64,000 nucleotides of DNA from Verrucomicrobiota bacterium (GTDB taxonomy: Bacteria; Verrucomicrobiota; Verrucomicrobiia; Limisphaerales; J093), in contig VHCO01000012.1 in the NCBI GenBank assembly GCA_016871715.1, positions 1 to 64,000 on the forward strand. The letters run 5' to 3'. A model generated the notes under the pieces. That model ran no database searches, was not told where the DNA came from, and worked only from the letters and a program-made list of their open reading frames with translations. Positions within the stretch are counted from its first letter, which is position 1; every line of letters begins with the position of its first letter. The translations under genes and the position numbers were made by a program. Positions 27,338 through 35,199 of the stretch are shown piece by piece.

Positions 27338-28099
27338 TTAGGGTTGTGGCTCCGGTGGCGTGGAGGGGGGCGGCGGACTCCCCCCGGCCGAGGGCAACGT
27401 CACGAGCTGGAACTCGGGCACCGCCGCTGCCAGGAACTGCGCCATCCGTTCGTAGACGACCTGTTCCTGCCCGGGGGGGCAGGTGGCGAAACAGCTCACA
27501 TAGGCCCAGCGCGGCAAGACCCCCGTCCGCAGCAGATCCCACGTGATGGTGGCCACCCGGGAGAGATGACTTGCCGTCAGGTGTTGGTCCGCCACAAACC
27601 AAAAGACGTAGACGCCACTCCAGCGAGTCACCTGCCCCCCCGGACCTTGCGCCGCCATGCTCGCGTAGAACTTGCGGACCGGCAGCTCATAAGGATGCGG
27701 ATACTCGATGGGGAGGGCGGTCGTCTCCTGGTGCGTGATTTGCCACCCCTGCGAGGTCAGGCAGAACTCCGGCTTATGAATGCTGGTGCGGTCCGTGCCC
27801 ATCATCACCACGCTCAAGAGCAGTTGAAATCCGCTCGGCGACAGGTACAGGCGCCGGCCGAAGGTGGTGTCTTGAGGCAGGGTGCTCAACTCCAGCTCGG
27901 TGGGCGCGACGTTCGTCGAGGCATACTGCCGCACCCGCGCAGGCAACTCGATCTCGAGCCGTTCGCTTCCCGGCAGGGCCACCACCTTCACCCCGGGCGG
28001 CCCGAGCCGTTGCACGGCCTTCAAGCGGAAGAGCAGGGCGGCGCTCAGCGCCATCAGGGCCAGCGCGACGCCGGCTACGATCCACTTCGAGCGCGTCAT
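27338..28099 (-). CDS. EpsI-like exosortase-associated protein
   Basis: 253 residues with an N-terminal membrane anchor (WIVAGVALALMALSAALLF). The soluble part has the EpsI-type features: PQDTTFGRRLYLSP, VVMMGTDRTSIHKPEFCLTS (the conserved H-x-P-x-x-C), GWQITHQE and YVFWFVADQHLTASHL. EpsI proteins accompany exosortases, either fused to their C-terminus or, as here, encoded separately. The ATG at 28099 overlaps the exosortase stop as ATGA, indicating coupled translation. The frame stays open upstream through the exosortase gene, but that part is non-coding. Confidence 0.88.
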   Translation of the reverse strand: MTRSKWIVAGVALALMALSAALLFRLKAVQRLGPPGVKVVALPGSERLEIELPARVRQYASTNVAPTELELSTLPQDTTFGRRLYLSPSGFQLLLSVVMMGTDRTSIHKPEFCLTSQGWQITHQETTALPIEYPHPYELPVRKFYASMAAQGPGGQVTRWSGVYVFWFVADQHLTASHLSRVATITWDLLRTGVLPRWAYVSCFATCPPGQEQVVYERMAQFLAAAVPEFQLVTLPSAGGSPPPPSTPPEPQP

Positions 28100-29067
28100 G
28101 AGGGGGGCGTTAGGGGCGCTGGCGCCCGCACCGGAGTGGGCTCGCGGAGCCAGTGGCCCAACGTCAGTAGGACAGCCAGGGCGATGGCGAAGGTGACAAA
28201 GCCAAACCAGTTGTGCACGAACTCGCCAGCCGCTTGGCCGAAGGCCTCCGCCGCCACGACGATCGCCACCAGGCGGATCACGTTCCCCAGCAGCGCCAGC
28301 GGCGCGGCCAACAACACCATCAACCCCCGCTTCCACGCGCGCGTGAAGGCGACGAAGCCATAGATAGTGGTCAAAGCCAGCAACGTGATCAGACTGCGTA
28401 TCCCGCTGCAGGCCGCCGCCACTTCGTAATTGTACGCCCCCTTCGGGTCCATGATCTGGACCCCCTCCTGCAACACCGGGATCCCCATCGCGTGCCGGAC
28501 CACCCCCACCGCGATGTCCGTCGACACATGCCGCAACGGCACCGTCACCGGATCCGCAATCGTGCCCACCGGAATGCAGAAGACGAACAGGACGAAGGGA
28601 AAGAAACTGGCCCGCGCCAGGCGCCAGCCCCATACCAGCGCTAGGAGGGCGTAGATGCCGCCGAGCAAGGCCACAATAGACACGCGCGGCTGTTGGATGA
28701 GGTAGCCCGCCGCATGGAGCCCCAAACAACCCGCCAACGCCAGCAGCGCCGGCCACCAAACCCGCACGGGCTGCGCCCGCAATTGCTCGCGTTTCCACCA
28801 GCACAAACCCAGCACCACCAACGGGATCAACAGCCCGTGGCCATCCTCCGAGTTCGGCACCGTGTACAGCCGGTACATCCAGACCCACAACGACGGCGTG
28901 TCCACATAGCCGAAGGTCGAGTTGCCCACCAGGTGGAAGAGCGCCACCCATGCCGCTAACAAACCCAGAAACAAACCCTTGTCCGGAATCGCCTGCCAAA
29001 CCGCTGGCAGTTCTGCGCGCAGTATTTCCAGGGCCGATCGGCCGCTTGTCGTCGTGGTAGTCGCCAT
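28096..29067 (-). CDS. exosortase (EpsH/Xrt family)
   Basis: 323 residues from ATG 29067 with about eight membrane segments. The transpeptidase signature is intact: catalytic Cys in EVAAACSGIRSLITLL, Arg in LLGNVIRLVAIV and His in EFVHNWFGFVTFAIA. Exosortases recognise a C-terminal PEP-CTERM-type sequence on exported proteins and cleave it while coupling the protein to an exopolysaccharide-linked surface. First gene of the operon exosortase - EpsI - sugar transferase - SDR. The substrate proteins are not visible in this window: none of the large secreted proteins here ends in a hydrophobic helix plus Arg cluster. Confidence 0.92.
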   Translation of the reverse strand: MATTTTTSGRSALEILRAELPAVWQAIPDKGLFLGLLAAWVALFHLVGNSTFGYVDTPSLWVWMYRLYTVPNSEDGHGLLIPLVVLGLCWWKREQLRAQPVRVWWPALLALAGCLGLHAAGYLIQQPRVSIVALLGGIYALLALVWGWRLARASFFPFVLFVFCIPVGTIADPVTVPLRHVSTDIAVGVVRHAMGIPVLQEGVQIMDPKGAYNYEVAAACSGIRSLITLLALTTIYGFVAFTRAWKRGLMVLLAAPLALLGNVIRLVAIVVAAEAFGQAAGEFVHNWFGFVTFAIALAVLLTLGHWLREPTPVRAPAPLTPPS

Positions 29068-29218
29068 CCCGATAACGCCACGCATCAGACAACAACCCCG
29101 TGCCCGCGCTCAATCAAAATCCGCGTCCGCACGCCGCATCGACCCGCGCGCTCCCGCGTGGCGTCAGCCCCATACTCCTGGCTTGGCAGTCGTGCCCCGT
29201 TCTCCTTAGGCTGCTGCC

Positions 29219-29761
29219 ATGCACGCTTTCATTCGCTTCGTCGGCGTGGTCAACGCGGCGGTCTGGGTTGGCGCGCTGGTCTTCTTCACGGTGGCGGCCG
29301 GACCCGCGTTCTTCTCGAGCGAGATGTTGGAGTTCTTGCCGCGCCCCTACGCGGGGCGCGCCGCGGAGGTGGTGATCGGCCGCCTGTTTACCCTGCAGCA
29401 GTGGTGCGCGGGCTTGGCGCTGCTGCATTTGGCGGCGGAGTACCTGTACGCCGGCCGCGCCGTGAACCGGTTCGTGGTCACCGGGCTCGCCACCCTCTTC
29501 GCGCTCAACCTGCTCGGCGGCTATTGGCTCTTGCCGCATATGCACAGCCTGCAGCAGCGCCGCTACTCGGCGAGCTTGGCCGAACCCGACCGCGCGGCGG
29601 CGGCCCGCTCTTTCGCGCTCTGGCACGGCACGACCCAAGCGGTGAACCTGTTGATGATGGCTTGGCTCCTGTATTACCTCTGGCACCTCACCCGGGAGCC
29701 GACCGGCGCGCGTCTCGTGGGCAGGGGCATGGACCGGTTCCCGGTCAAATTACGCAGTTGA
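29219..29761 (+). CDS. four-helix membrane protein (DUF4149-like)
   Basis: 180 residues with four hydrophobic segments. FVGVVNAAVWVGALVFFTVAAGPAFF at the N-terminus and the late LWHGTTQAVNLLMMAWLLYYLW match the layout of DUF4149/copper-resistance-D-like four-helix proteins. The C-terminal 20 residues are basic and cytoplasmic. Function unknown. It starts divergently from the exosortase operon with about 150 bp between them. An inverted repeat overlaps its stop codon. Confidence 0.7.
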   Translation: MHAFIRFVGVVNAAVWVGALVFFTVAAGPAFFSSEMLEFLPRPYAGRAAEVVIGRLFTLQQWCAGLALLHLAAEYLYAGRAVNRFVVTGLATLFALNLLGGYWLLPHMHSLQQRRYSASLAEPDRAAAARSFALWHGTTQAVNLLMMAWLLYYLWHLTREPTGARLVGRGMDRFPVKLRS

Positions 29762-29781
29762 CAAAACCGGCGATTTGTCAA
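29758..29781. promoter_or_regulatory. perfect 8-bp inverted repeat TTGACAAA-N8-TTTGTCAA
   Basis: The arms TTGACAAA (29758-29765) and TTTGTCAA (29774-29781) are perfect inverted repeats separated by 8 bases. The dyad overlaps the stop codon of the four-helix membrane protein and lies about 55 bp before the PUR-type gene. It could be an operator for the downstream gene or a weak transcript-end hairpin; there is no T-run after it. The function is inference. Confidence 0.5.
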
Positions 29782-29836
29782 ACAAATTCGCGTGTCAGCA
29801 TGAGCATGAGCCGCGCCCGCAGAGCGCCCGGGTATT

Positions 29837-30127
29837 ATGACATCAACCGACTGCCCCACCCCGACCGGTCCACGGCCCGATCCCACCGCTAGCCCGCTGC
29901 CTCACGGCGAGGAGAAGACTCTCAAAACCGAACGGCTTCAGATCGAACGTAAGACCTTCCTCTTCGCCCTGCGCGAAAACCCGCGCGGCAAATTCCTGCG
30001 CATCACCGAGGACGTTAACGGCCGGCGCGACTCGATCATCGTCCCGGCGCCCGGTCTGGAGGAGTTCCGGCGCGTGTTAGAAGGCATGAGCACAGCGGCT
30101 GTTCAGACCTCGGCCACCCCGGCCTGA
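29837..30127 (+). CDS. PUR-family (PurA-like) nucleic-acid-binding protein
   Basis: 96 residues. The N-terminal 27 residues are Pro-rich and probably disordered. Residues of about 29-84 form one PUR repeat: TERLQIERKTFLFALRENPR, GKFLRITEDVNGRRDSIIVP and APGLEEFRRVLEGM. This closely follows the bacterial single-repeat PUR proteins that bind single-stranded DNA/RNA (first described in Borrelia, common in Bacteroidetes and Verrucomicrobia). Probably a cytoplasmic regulator or nucleoid protein. It stands alone between the membrane protein and the feo operon. Confidence 0.88.
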   Translation: MTSTDCPTPTGPRPDPTASPLPHGEEKTLKTERLQIERKTFLFALRENPRGKFLRITEDVNGRRDSIIVPAPGLEEFRRVLEGMSTAAVQTSATPA

Positions 30128-30323
30128 GACCACCCCTCGGGCACCGTCGTACCCCTCACCCTCGCCCGTGCCTTTGCCTTGGATGGGGTTTGGTCTCCCA
30201 CCAACTGGGGCCGAGCAAGACTGTTGGGACGTTAGCTGGTCGCCCTTTGCCCCAGGAGGAAAGCGGCCGGACGAAATCCCACTTGCAACCCAGTCTCAAG
30301 TACCCTAGCTTGCCCGCAGCCAG
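30128..30323. other. intergenic region before feoA
   Basis: About 195 bp upstream of the feo operon. It should hold the operon's promoter and any iron-responsive operator. I see no recognisable Fur box, riboswitch or consensus promoter. Confidence 0.4.
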
Positions 30324-30620
30324 ATGAGTGGACCATCGAAACGACACGCTCCCGGGCCTCTTGAAAGCGGAGCCGGTGGGGTGTGTCCGCTCAGTCAGGT
30401 GCGGGCGGGCACGGCCGTGCGCATTAAGCAGTTGGTGGCCTCGCCCGATCTCTGCCAGCGCCTGCGGGAGCTGGGTTTTTGCGAGGAACAACGAGTCAAA
30501 CTGCTCTTGCACAACCGCAACGTGGTCTGCCAGGTGTGCAACGTGCGCTTGGGCCTGAGCGCCGAACTGGCCGACACCATCTGGGTGGAACCGCTCCCGA
30601 CCCACCGGCGCGCCGCTTAA
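30324..30620 (+). CDS. feoA: FeoA-domain protein (first copy)
   Basis: 98 residues. After about 20 variable residues comes an SH3-like FeoA domain: CPLSQVRAGTAVRIKQLVAS, QRLRELGFCEEQRVKLLLHN and VCQVCNVRLGLSAELADTIW. FeoA proteins are small cytoplasmic partners of the FeoB ferrous-iron permease. This copy contains several Cys residues (positions near 21, 45, 52, 68 and 71), which may be incidental or metal-related. It lies 7 bp before a second FeoA gene and heads the feoA-feoA-feoB operon. Confidence 0.85.
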   Translation: MSGPSKRHAPGPLESGAGGVCPLSQVRAGTAVRIKQLVASPDLCQRLRELGFCEEQRVKLLLHNRNVVCQVCNVRLGLSAELADTIWVEPLPTHRRAA

Positions 30621-30627
30621 CTGCCGC

Positions 30628-30870
30628 ATGTCCGCTCCAGCCCAGCCTCTCACCAGCCTGGCGGCGGGCCAGTACGGCACCGTCGCCGAGATCCGCGTCC
30701 CGGCGGAGGCCAAAGCGCGTCTCCTCGAGATGGGGTTGCTCGTCGGAACCGCCGTGCAACTGGTGCGGTTCGCCCCGCTTGGCGATCCGGTTGAGATCAA
30801 GGTGCGCGGCTATCACCTGACGTTGCGTAAGCATGAAGCGGAGCAAATCCTGGTCGCGCCTCACCCCTAG
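30628..30870 (+). CDS. feoA: FeoA-domain protein (second copy)
   Basis: 80 residues, a canonical FeoA length. The sequence LTSLAAGQYGTVAEIRVPAE, RLLEMGLLVGTAVQLVRFAP and LGDPVEIKVRGYHLTLRKHE shows the usual SH3-like FeoA pattern, including the final EAEQILV. It is more typical than the first copy. Located 63 bp before feoB. Two separate FeoA proteins ahead of one FeoB is a known arrangement in several phyla; they may form a heteromeric regulator of FeoB. Confidence 0.92.
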   Translation: MSAPAQPLTSLAAGQYGTVAEIRVPAEAKARLLEMGLLVGTAVQLVRFAPLGDPVEIKVRGYHLTLRKHEAEQILVAPHP

Positions 30871-30933
30871 CTGCTTACCCAGCCCGCTCGGCTGCCGGCC
30901 CACCCGGACCCGCAAGCCAGGTTTACACCCGCA

Positions 30934-33249
30934 ATGAGCTCAGGTGCGGACCCAACCGGCCCACCCGCCGCCCATCCCCACCCGGTCCCTGCCCCGGCTC
31001 GACCGGCCGCAGGAGCTCGAGCGCGACCCTTTCTGGTGGCGCTTACGGGCAACCCGAACTGCGGCAAGACCACCCTGTTCAACGCCCTGACCGGGCTGCG
31101 GGCAAAGGTGGGCAACTACGCCGGCGTCACCGTCGAGCGCAAGGAGGGCCGCCTCCAAGGCGCCGGTGCGACGTCGCCCATCACGCTGCTGGACCTGCCG
31201 GGAACCTACAGCGTGAGCCCGCAGTCGCTCGACGAACAGATCGCGCGCGACGTGCTCCTCGGGCGCCTGGCCGAGGTGGCGCCGCCTGATTTGGTGGTTG
31301 TGGTGGTGGATGCCTCGAACCTCGAACGCAACCTGTACTACGCCACCCAGGTCATCGAGTTGGGCCATCCCACCGTGTTGGCGCTGAACATGCTCGATGT
31401 GGCCGAGGAGAACGGTCATGTCGTGGATGCCGACCAACTCGCCGCCGAGCTTGGCGTGGCCGTCTTTCCCATGATCGCCAGCACGCGCCAGGGGATCGCG
31501 CCCCTGCGCGAGCGGATCGTTGCCTGGGCCGCTCACCCTCCCCTGGCCCCGCCGGTCCAACGCACCGTCAGGCACTGGCCGCCCCCAGTCGACGCCGAAC
31601 TCCAGGCGCTCGAGGCGCTGCTGCCCGACCGGGCAAACCGCCCCGGCGCGCTGCGCGCCACCGAGGCGCTCCTGGCGTTGACCGACGAGAAGGAACTGGA
31701 CCGATACGCCGCTTGCTATCCGCTGGAGCTCCAGAGGCGTGTCCCCGCCGCCCGCCAGCGCCTCGATGCCGCCGGGATCGACTGGCGCAGCGTCGCCATC
31801 GAGGCGCGCTACGAACGCGTGGCGGCCCTCGCCGGCCGGGTCCTCACAGAGTCGGGTCAGCCGGGCGAGACCTTCAGCGACCGGCTGGACCGTGCGTTGA
31901 CGCACAAGGTCTGGGGCGTGTTGCTGTTCGTGGTGCTGATGGCCTTCATGTTCCAGAGCATCTTCACCTTCGCCCAGCTCCCCATGAACGCCCTCGAAGG
32001 GGGCGTCGCTTGGCTCGGCCACCAGGTCGGCCGCTGGCTGCCCTCCGGCGACCTGCGCAGCCTGCTCGTCGACGGCGCCATCGCGGGCGTGGGCGCGGTC
32101 GTGGTCTTCCTGCCGCAGATCTGTCTGTTGTTTCTGTTCATCGGTCTGCTCGAGGACACCGGCTACATGGCGAGGGCTGCCTTTCTCATGGACCGCCTGA
32201 TGAGCAAGGTGGGCCTGCATGGCAAGAGCTTCATCCCGCTGCTGAGTTCCTTCGCCTGCGCCATTCCCGGCATCATGGCCACTCGCACCATCGAAACCCC
32301 AAAGGACCGCCTGGTCACCATCCTGGTGGCGCCCCTGATGAGCTGTTCAGCCCGCCTGCCGGTCTACACCCTCCTCATCGCCGCCTGCATCCCGGAACGG
32401 CGTGTGCTGGGCTTCCTCAAGCTCACCGGCCTCACCATGCTGGGGATGTACTTGTTAGGCATCGCGCTCGCGCTCGGGATGGCTTGGGTGTTCAAGAAGA
32501 CCCTGCTCCGCGGCCACGCGCCGATGCTGATCATGGAGCTGCCGCCCTACAAGCGGCCGGTCCTGCGTGTGGTGCTCCGACACATGTGGGACCGTGCGAA
32601 ACTCTTCCTGCGCCGAGCGGGCACGGTCATCCTGGGCATCAACATCCTCCTCTGGTTTCTGGCCACCTACCCGCGCAGCGCAAGCCTCGAGGAGCAATTC
32701 GCCGCCCGCCGTGCCGCCATCGACCAGTCCTCCGCCCTCACGACGGCGCCCGACGCCGTCTTGGTCCAGCAACGGGCCGCGCTGGACCAGGAAGAGGCCG
32801 GTGCGAGACTCCGCTACAGCTTCGCCGGCAGGCTCGGCCAGCTCCTCGAACCCGCCATCCGGCCGCTCGGCTTCGATTGGAAGATCGGCATCGGGTTGGT
32901 CACTTCGTTCGCCGCGCGGGAAGTCTTTGTCAGCACCATGTCGGTCGTCTACAACCTCGGCGCGGGGGGCGAGGGCGAGGGGGCCGAGGCTGACGCCCCG
33001 GGCACCTTGGCACAGACGCTCCGCCAGCAAACGCGCGCGGACGGTACCCCGCTCTACACCACCCTCACCGGGCTCACCTTGATGGTCTTCTACGTGCTCG
33101 CTTTGCAGTGTGTGAGCACCGTCGCCGTGGTCCGGCGCGAGACCAATGCCTGGAAGTGGCCTCTCTTCCAGTGGGCCTACATGAGCGGTCTAGCCTGGCT
33201 GCTCGCCTTCCTCACCTACCAAGGCGGCCTACTCCTGGGATTCCGCTGA
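30934..33249 (+). CDS. feoB: FeoB ferrous iron permease
   Basis: 771 residues, full length. After a Pro-rich N-terminus comes the G-protein domain: G1 GNPNCGKTTLFNALTG, G2 region VGNYAGVTVERKEG, G3 LLDLPGTYS, G4 LNMLDV. It is followed by the GDI-like helical region and about eight to ten membrane segments with two Gate motifs, including the Cys-containing SFACAIPGIMATR and MSCSARLPVYTLLI. It transports Fe2+ across the inner membrane, driven or regulated by GTP. No FeoC gene follows. Last gene of the feoA-feoA-feoB operon. Confidence 0.96.
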   Translation: MSSGADPTGPPAAHPHPVPAPARPAAGARARPFLVALTGNPNCGKTTLFNALTGLRAKVGNYAGVTVERKEGRLQGAGATSPITLLDLPGTYSVSPQSLDEQIARDVLLGRLAEVAPPDLVVVVVDASNLERNLYYATQVIELGHPTVLALNMLDVAEENGHVVDADQLAAELGVAVFPMIASTRQGIAPLRERIVAWAAHPPLAPPVQRTVRHWPPPVDAELQALEALLPDRANRPGALRATEALLALTDEKELDRYAACYPLELQRRVPAARQRLDAAGIDWRSVAIEARYERVAALAGRVLTESGQPGETFSDRLDRALTHKVWGVLLFVVLMAFMFQSIFTFAQLPMNALEGGVAWLGHQVGRWLPSGDLRSLLVDGAIAGVGAVVVFLPQICLLFLFIGLLEDTGYMARAAFLMDRLMSKVGLHGKSFIPLLSSFACAIPGIMATRTIETPKDRLVTILVAPLMSCSARLPVYTLLIAACIPERRVLGFLKLTGLTMLGMYLLGIALALGMAWVFKKTLLRGHAPMLIMELPPYKRPVLRVVLRHMWDRAKLFLRRAGTVILGINILLWFLATYPRSASLEEQFAARRAAIDQSSALTTAPDAVLVQQRAALDQEEAGARLRYSFAGRLGQLLEPAIRPLGFDWKIGIGLVTSFAAREVFVSTMSVVYNLGAGGEGEGAEADAPGTLAQTLRQQTRADGTPLYTTLTGLTLMVFYVLALQCVSTVAVVRRETNAWKWPLFQWAYMSGLAWLLAFLTYQGGLLLGFR

Positions 33250-33395
33250 ACCTTAGTGGGTCGTTAGTGGGTCGTTTGGGGGCCTTGGGCGCCGGGGCGC
33301 CAGGAACCTCAGACGCAGCAAGCCAACGACTTGCCCGTTAGGGCGACCTGCCGGCTTTGGCGTGCTTCCCGGATGTTGCTTGCAGCAAATTCTGT

Positions 33396-33415
33396 CAGGC
33401 AAAAAGACATTGACA
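33396..33415 (+). repeat. CAGGCA-N8-TTGACA motif, copy 1
   Basis: CAGGCAAAAAGACATTGACA. First of three copies with identical ends and an A-rich, similar 8-base middle. The bases just outside differ between copies apart from a following pyrimidine and a purine-rich flank. Confidence 0.75.
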
Positions 33416-33505
33416 CAGCTTGAACCGTGGACTGGGCGGTCTGCGGGGGGGCGTTGGTGCCGCACCGAGCGGCTTGCGCAGGGTAACCAGGATGTAGCCA
33501 ATCGC

Positions 33506-33525
33506 CAGGCACAAAGACGTTGACA
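33506..33525 (+). repeat. CAGGCA-N8-TTGACA motif, copy 2
   Basis: CAGGCACAAAGACGTTGACA. It lies 110 bp after copy 1, in the same orientation. Four of the six bases before CAGGCA (ATCGCC) match copy 3 only partly, so the conserved block seems limited to about 20-23 bp. Confidence 0.75.
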
Positions 33526-33803
33526 CGGGTGAAGCAGGGAGGGGTCGGGGGCTGCGAGCTTCGGTTGGTCGGGTTGGTGGGGCGGTTGGCGGGCGGTGCC
33601 GGTCTGTGTCAGGGGTCAGGGTGGTCCTCTTGAGTTGGCGGTATGCTTCCTGCACCCTGCACGATGCACTCCGCTCCGCACTCCGCACTCCGCTCCGCAC
33701 TGCACTCTCGGTCCGGTCCGGGGGGATGGGGCGGAGCGTCTGGGCGAGGGGCAGACCGAAAGAGGGGATGGTGACTCTATCCTACACAATTCTTACTATT
33801 GGC

Positions 33804-33823
33804 CAGGCAGAAAAACGTTGACA
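33804..33823 (+). repeat. CAGGCA-N8-TTGACA motif, copy 3
   Basis: CAGGCAGAAAAACGTTGACA. It lies 298 bp after copy 2, in the same orientation, about 330 bp before the 3' end of the AraC gene. Confidence 0.75.
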
Positions 33824-34151
33824 TGGCATGGACGGCGAATTGGGTGGCCGGGAGATGCGGGGGACGGGTGGCCGGGGGAAGGCGGATGTGCAAGCATCGA
33901 ACGGGGGAGGGCGGAGCGGCAGCGGCAGGCAGGGATATGATGGATACGATAGGAGACCGGCCGAGGTTGGGGCAGCGGCGCAGCGGACGTGGAGTGGTGG
34001 AGTGGAGGGGGAGCGGGCGAGACGCGGGTGTCCAGGAGGTATCGCCGACGCTTGGAGGTGGCAGGTGCCCTGGCGCTGGCGCGAGGACGGGCCGTGGGCC
34101 TTCGGTGTGCATTGGTCAGCGCGAACCGCTGGCGCGGCGTGGGCCGTTGTT

Positions 34152-35054
34152 TTACCGCATGCGACGGAAGGCGTCCGGCGACAGACCGAAGGCGGCCTTG
34201 AAGGTGCGGGAGAAGTGGAAGGCGTCGCCAAAGCCAATTCGTGCGGCGACCTGCTTGACCAGTGCGTCTGGGGACCTGAGCAGGTCGGCAGCGGCGTTCA
34301 TCTTCAGCCGCAGCAAATACTGGTAAGGGCTTTGGTGATCGTATCGCCGGAACAGACGGCAGAGATAAGCAGGGTGGGCACGACATTCCCCGGCGAGTTG
34401 GTCGAGCGTGCGGAGGCGCAGAAAATGCCGCTGCGCGTGGTCGCGGCAGTGCTGGTAGGTCGTGAAGGCGCGCGACTCCTTGGCTTCGACCGGCGAGCGG
34501 GCGGCGGCAATTTTCAGCAGCAGGCATTCGAGCAGGCGCCCGCAAAGCTCGGCGCTCTGCCGGGTTCCCGTGGTCCCGCTGGCGATCAATTCGTCAAAGA
34601 TCCCCTGGACCTCGTGCGGCGGGAAGATGTGCGCAATCCGACCCGGGGACAGCCGAGCATTTTGCAGAAGCTTCAGCGCCCGGGTGCCGGTGAAGTCCAC
34701 GAAGTACTTGACCATGGGGTCGGAGGGCTCGGATCGGATGCCGTGGTGCACGCCTGGGCCGTAAGAAAACAGGCGGCCTGGAAGCAGTGGATGTCGTTGC
34801 CGCCCAAAGGCTAGGGTCCCACGACCGCGCACAACGTATTCCACCGAGTAAAACGGGAACGTGTCGCGGTGGATTTCGTAGCTGGGGTTACAGCTCTCGA
34901 CCCCACCGCAGACCACGGCCAGCGGTTGGCGCCTGGGCGGATTGAGGTTCAAGTAGAAGCGCCGCGCCGCGGCGACTTCAGTGGAGAAGAACTCTGGGGC
35001 GGCGCCCGAGTCGAGGTCGGGTGGGGGTGGGTGGCCGGGGAGGCGCCGGTTCAT
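34152..35054 (-). CDS. AraC-family transcriptional regulator
   Basis: 300 residues. The N-terminal half is a cupin-like sensor (YVVRGRGTLAFGRQRHPLLP, GRLFSYGPGVHHGIRSEP). The C-terminal 100 residues carry the two AraC helix-turn-helix motifs: LDQLAGECRAHPAYLCRLFR and VKQVAARIGFGDAFHFSRTF, ending FGLSPDAFRRMR. Such regulators usually sense a sugar and control nearby carbohydrate genes; candidates are the glycosidase genes to the right, but this is inference. It is divergent from the GDP-mannose 3,5-epimerase gene, with about 145 bp between them that should contain both promoters. Confidence 0.93.
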   Translation of the reverse strand: MNRRLPGHPPPPDLDSGAAPEFFSTEVAAARRFYLNLNPPRRQPLAVVCGGVESCNPSYEIHRDTFPFYSVEYVVRGRGTLAFGRQRHPLLPGRLFSYGPGVHHGIRSEPSDPMVKYFVDFTGTRALKLLQNARLSPGRIAHIFPPHEVQGIFDELIASGTTGTRQSAELCGRLLECLLLKIAAARSPVEAKESRAFTTYQHCRDHAQRHFLRLRTLDQLAGECRAHPAYLCRLFRRYDHQSPYQYLLRLKMNAAADLLRSPDALVKQVAARIGFGDAFHFSRTFKAAFGLSPDAFRRMR

Positions 35055-35199
35055 GAAAAGTCAAGAATCCTCATGCACGGGCCAACTCTAGGCATTCCCA
35101 GGTCTGAAAACAACCGGTTAAATGTGGGGAGTTGACACGGTGAGTCGATGAAGAGGACCAGGCTGGGCGAGCGCTGGAACCGAGAACCGGAAGACCGCT

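Larger units (their letters stand above)
33250..34151. other. 900-bp convergent intergenic region with repeated motifs
   Basis: Lies between the 3' ends of feoB and the minus-strand AraC gene, so it should hold no promoters for them. No credible gene is seen. It contains three copies of a 20-bp motif, CAGGCA-N8-TTGACA (see separate entries). It also has a doubled GTGGGTCGTT just after feoB and a low-complexity array of ACTCCGCTCCGC units (about 33668-33703). A short GGCGCC/GGCGCC self-complementary stretch near 33290 could act as a terminator stem, without a clear T-run. Confidence 0.6.

Noticed and set aside
27338-29113. 591-codon minus-strand frame spanning EpsI and the exosortase region
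   Set aside because: Only its last 253 codons (EpsI) show family motifs; the upstream part is the exosortase gene read in another frame.
33396-33823. TTGACA boxes as promoters of the AraC or feoB genes
   Set aside because: Both flanking genes end in this region, and no -10 element is found at 16-18 bp after any copy.
33250-34151. Possible CRISPR array because of repeated motifs
   Set aside because: Only three copies, conserved over about 20 bp, with spacings of 110 and 298 bp, and no cas genes; not a CRISPR array.
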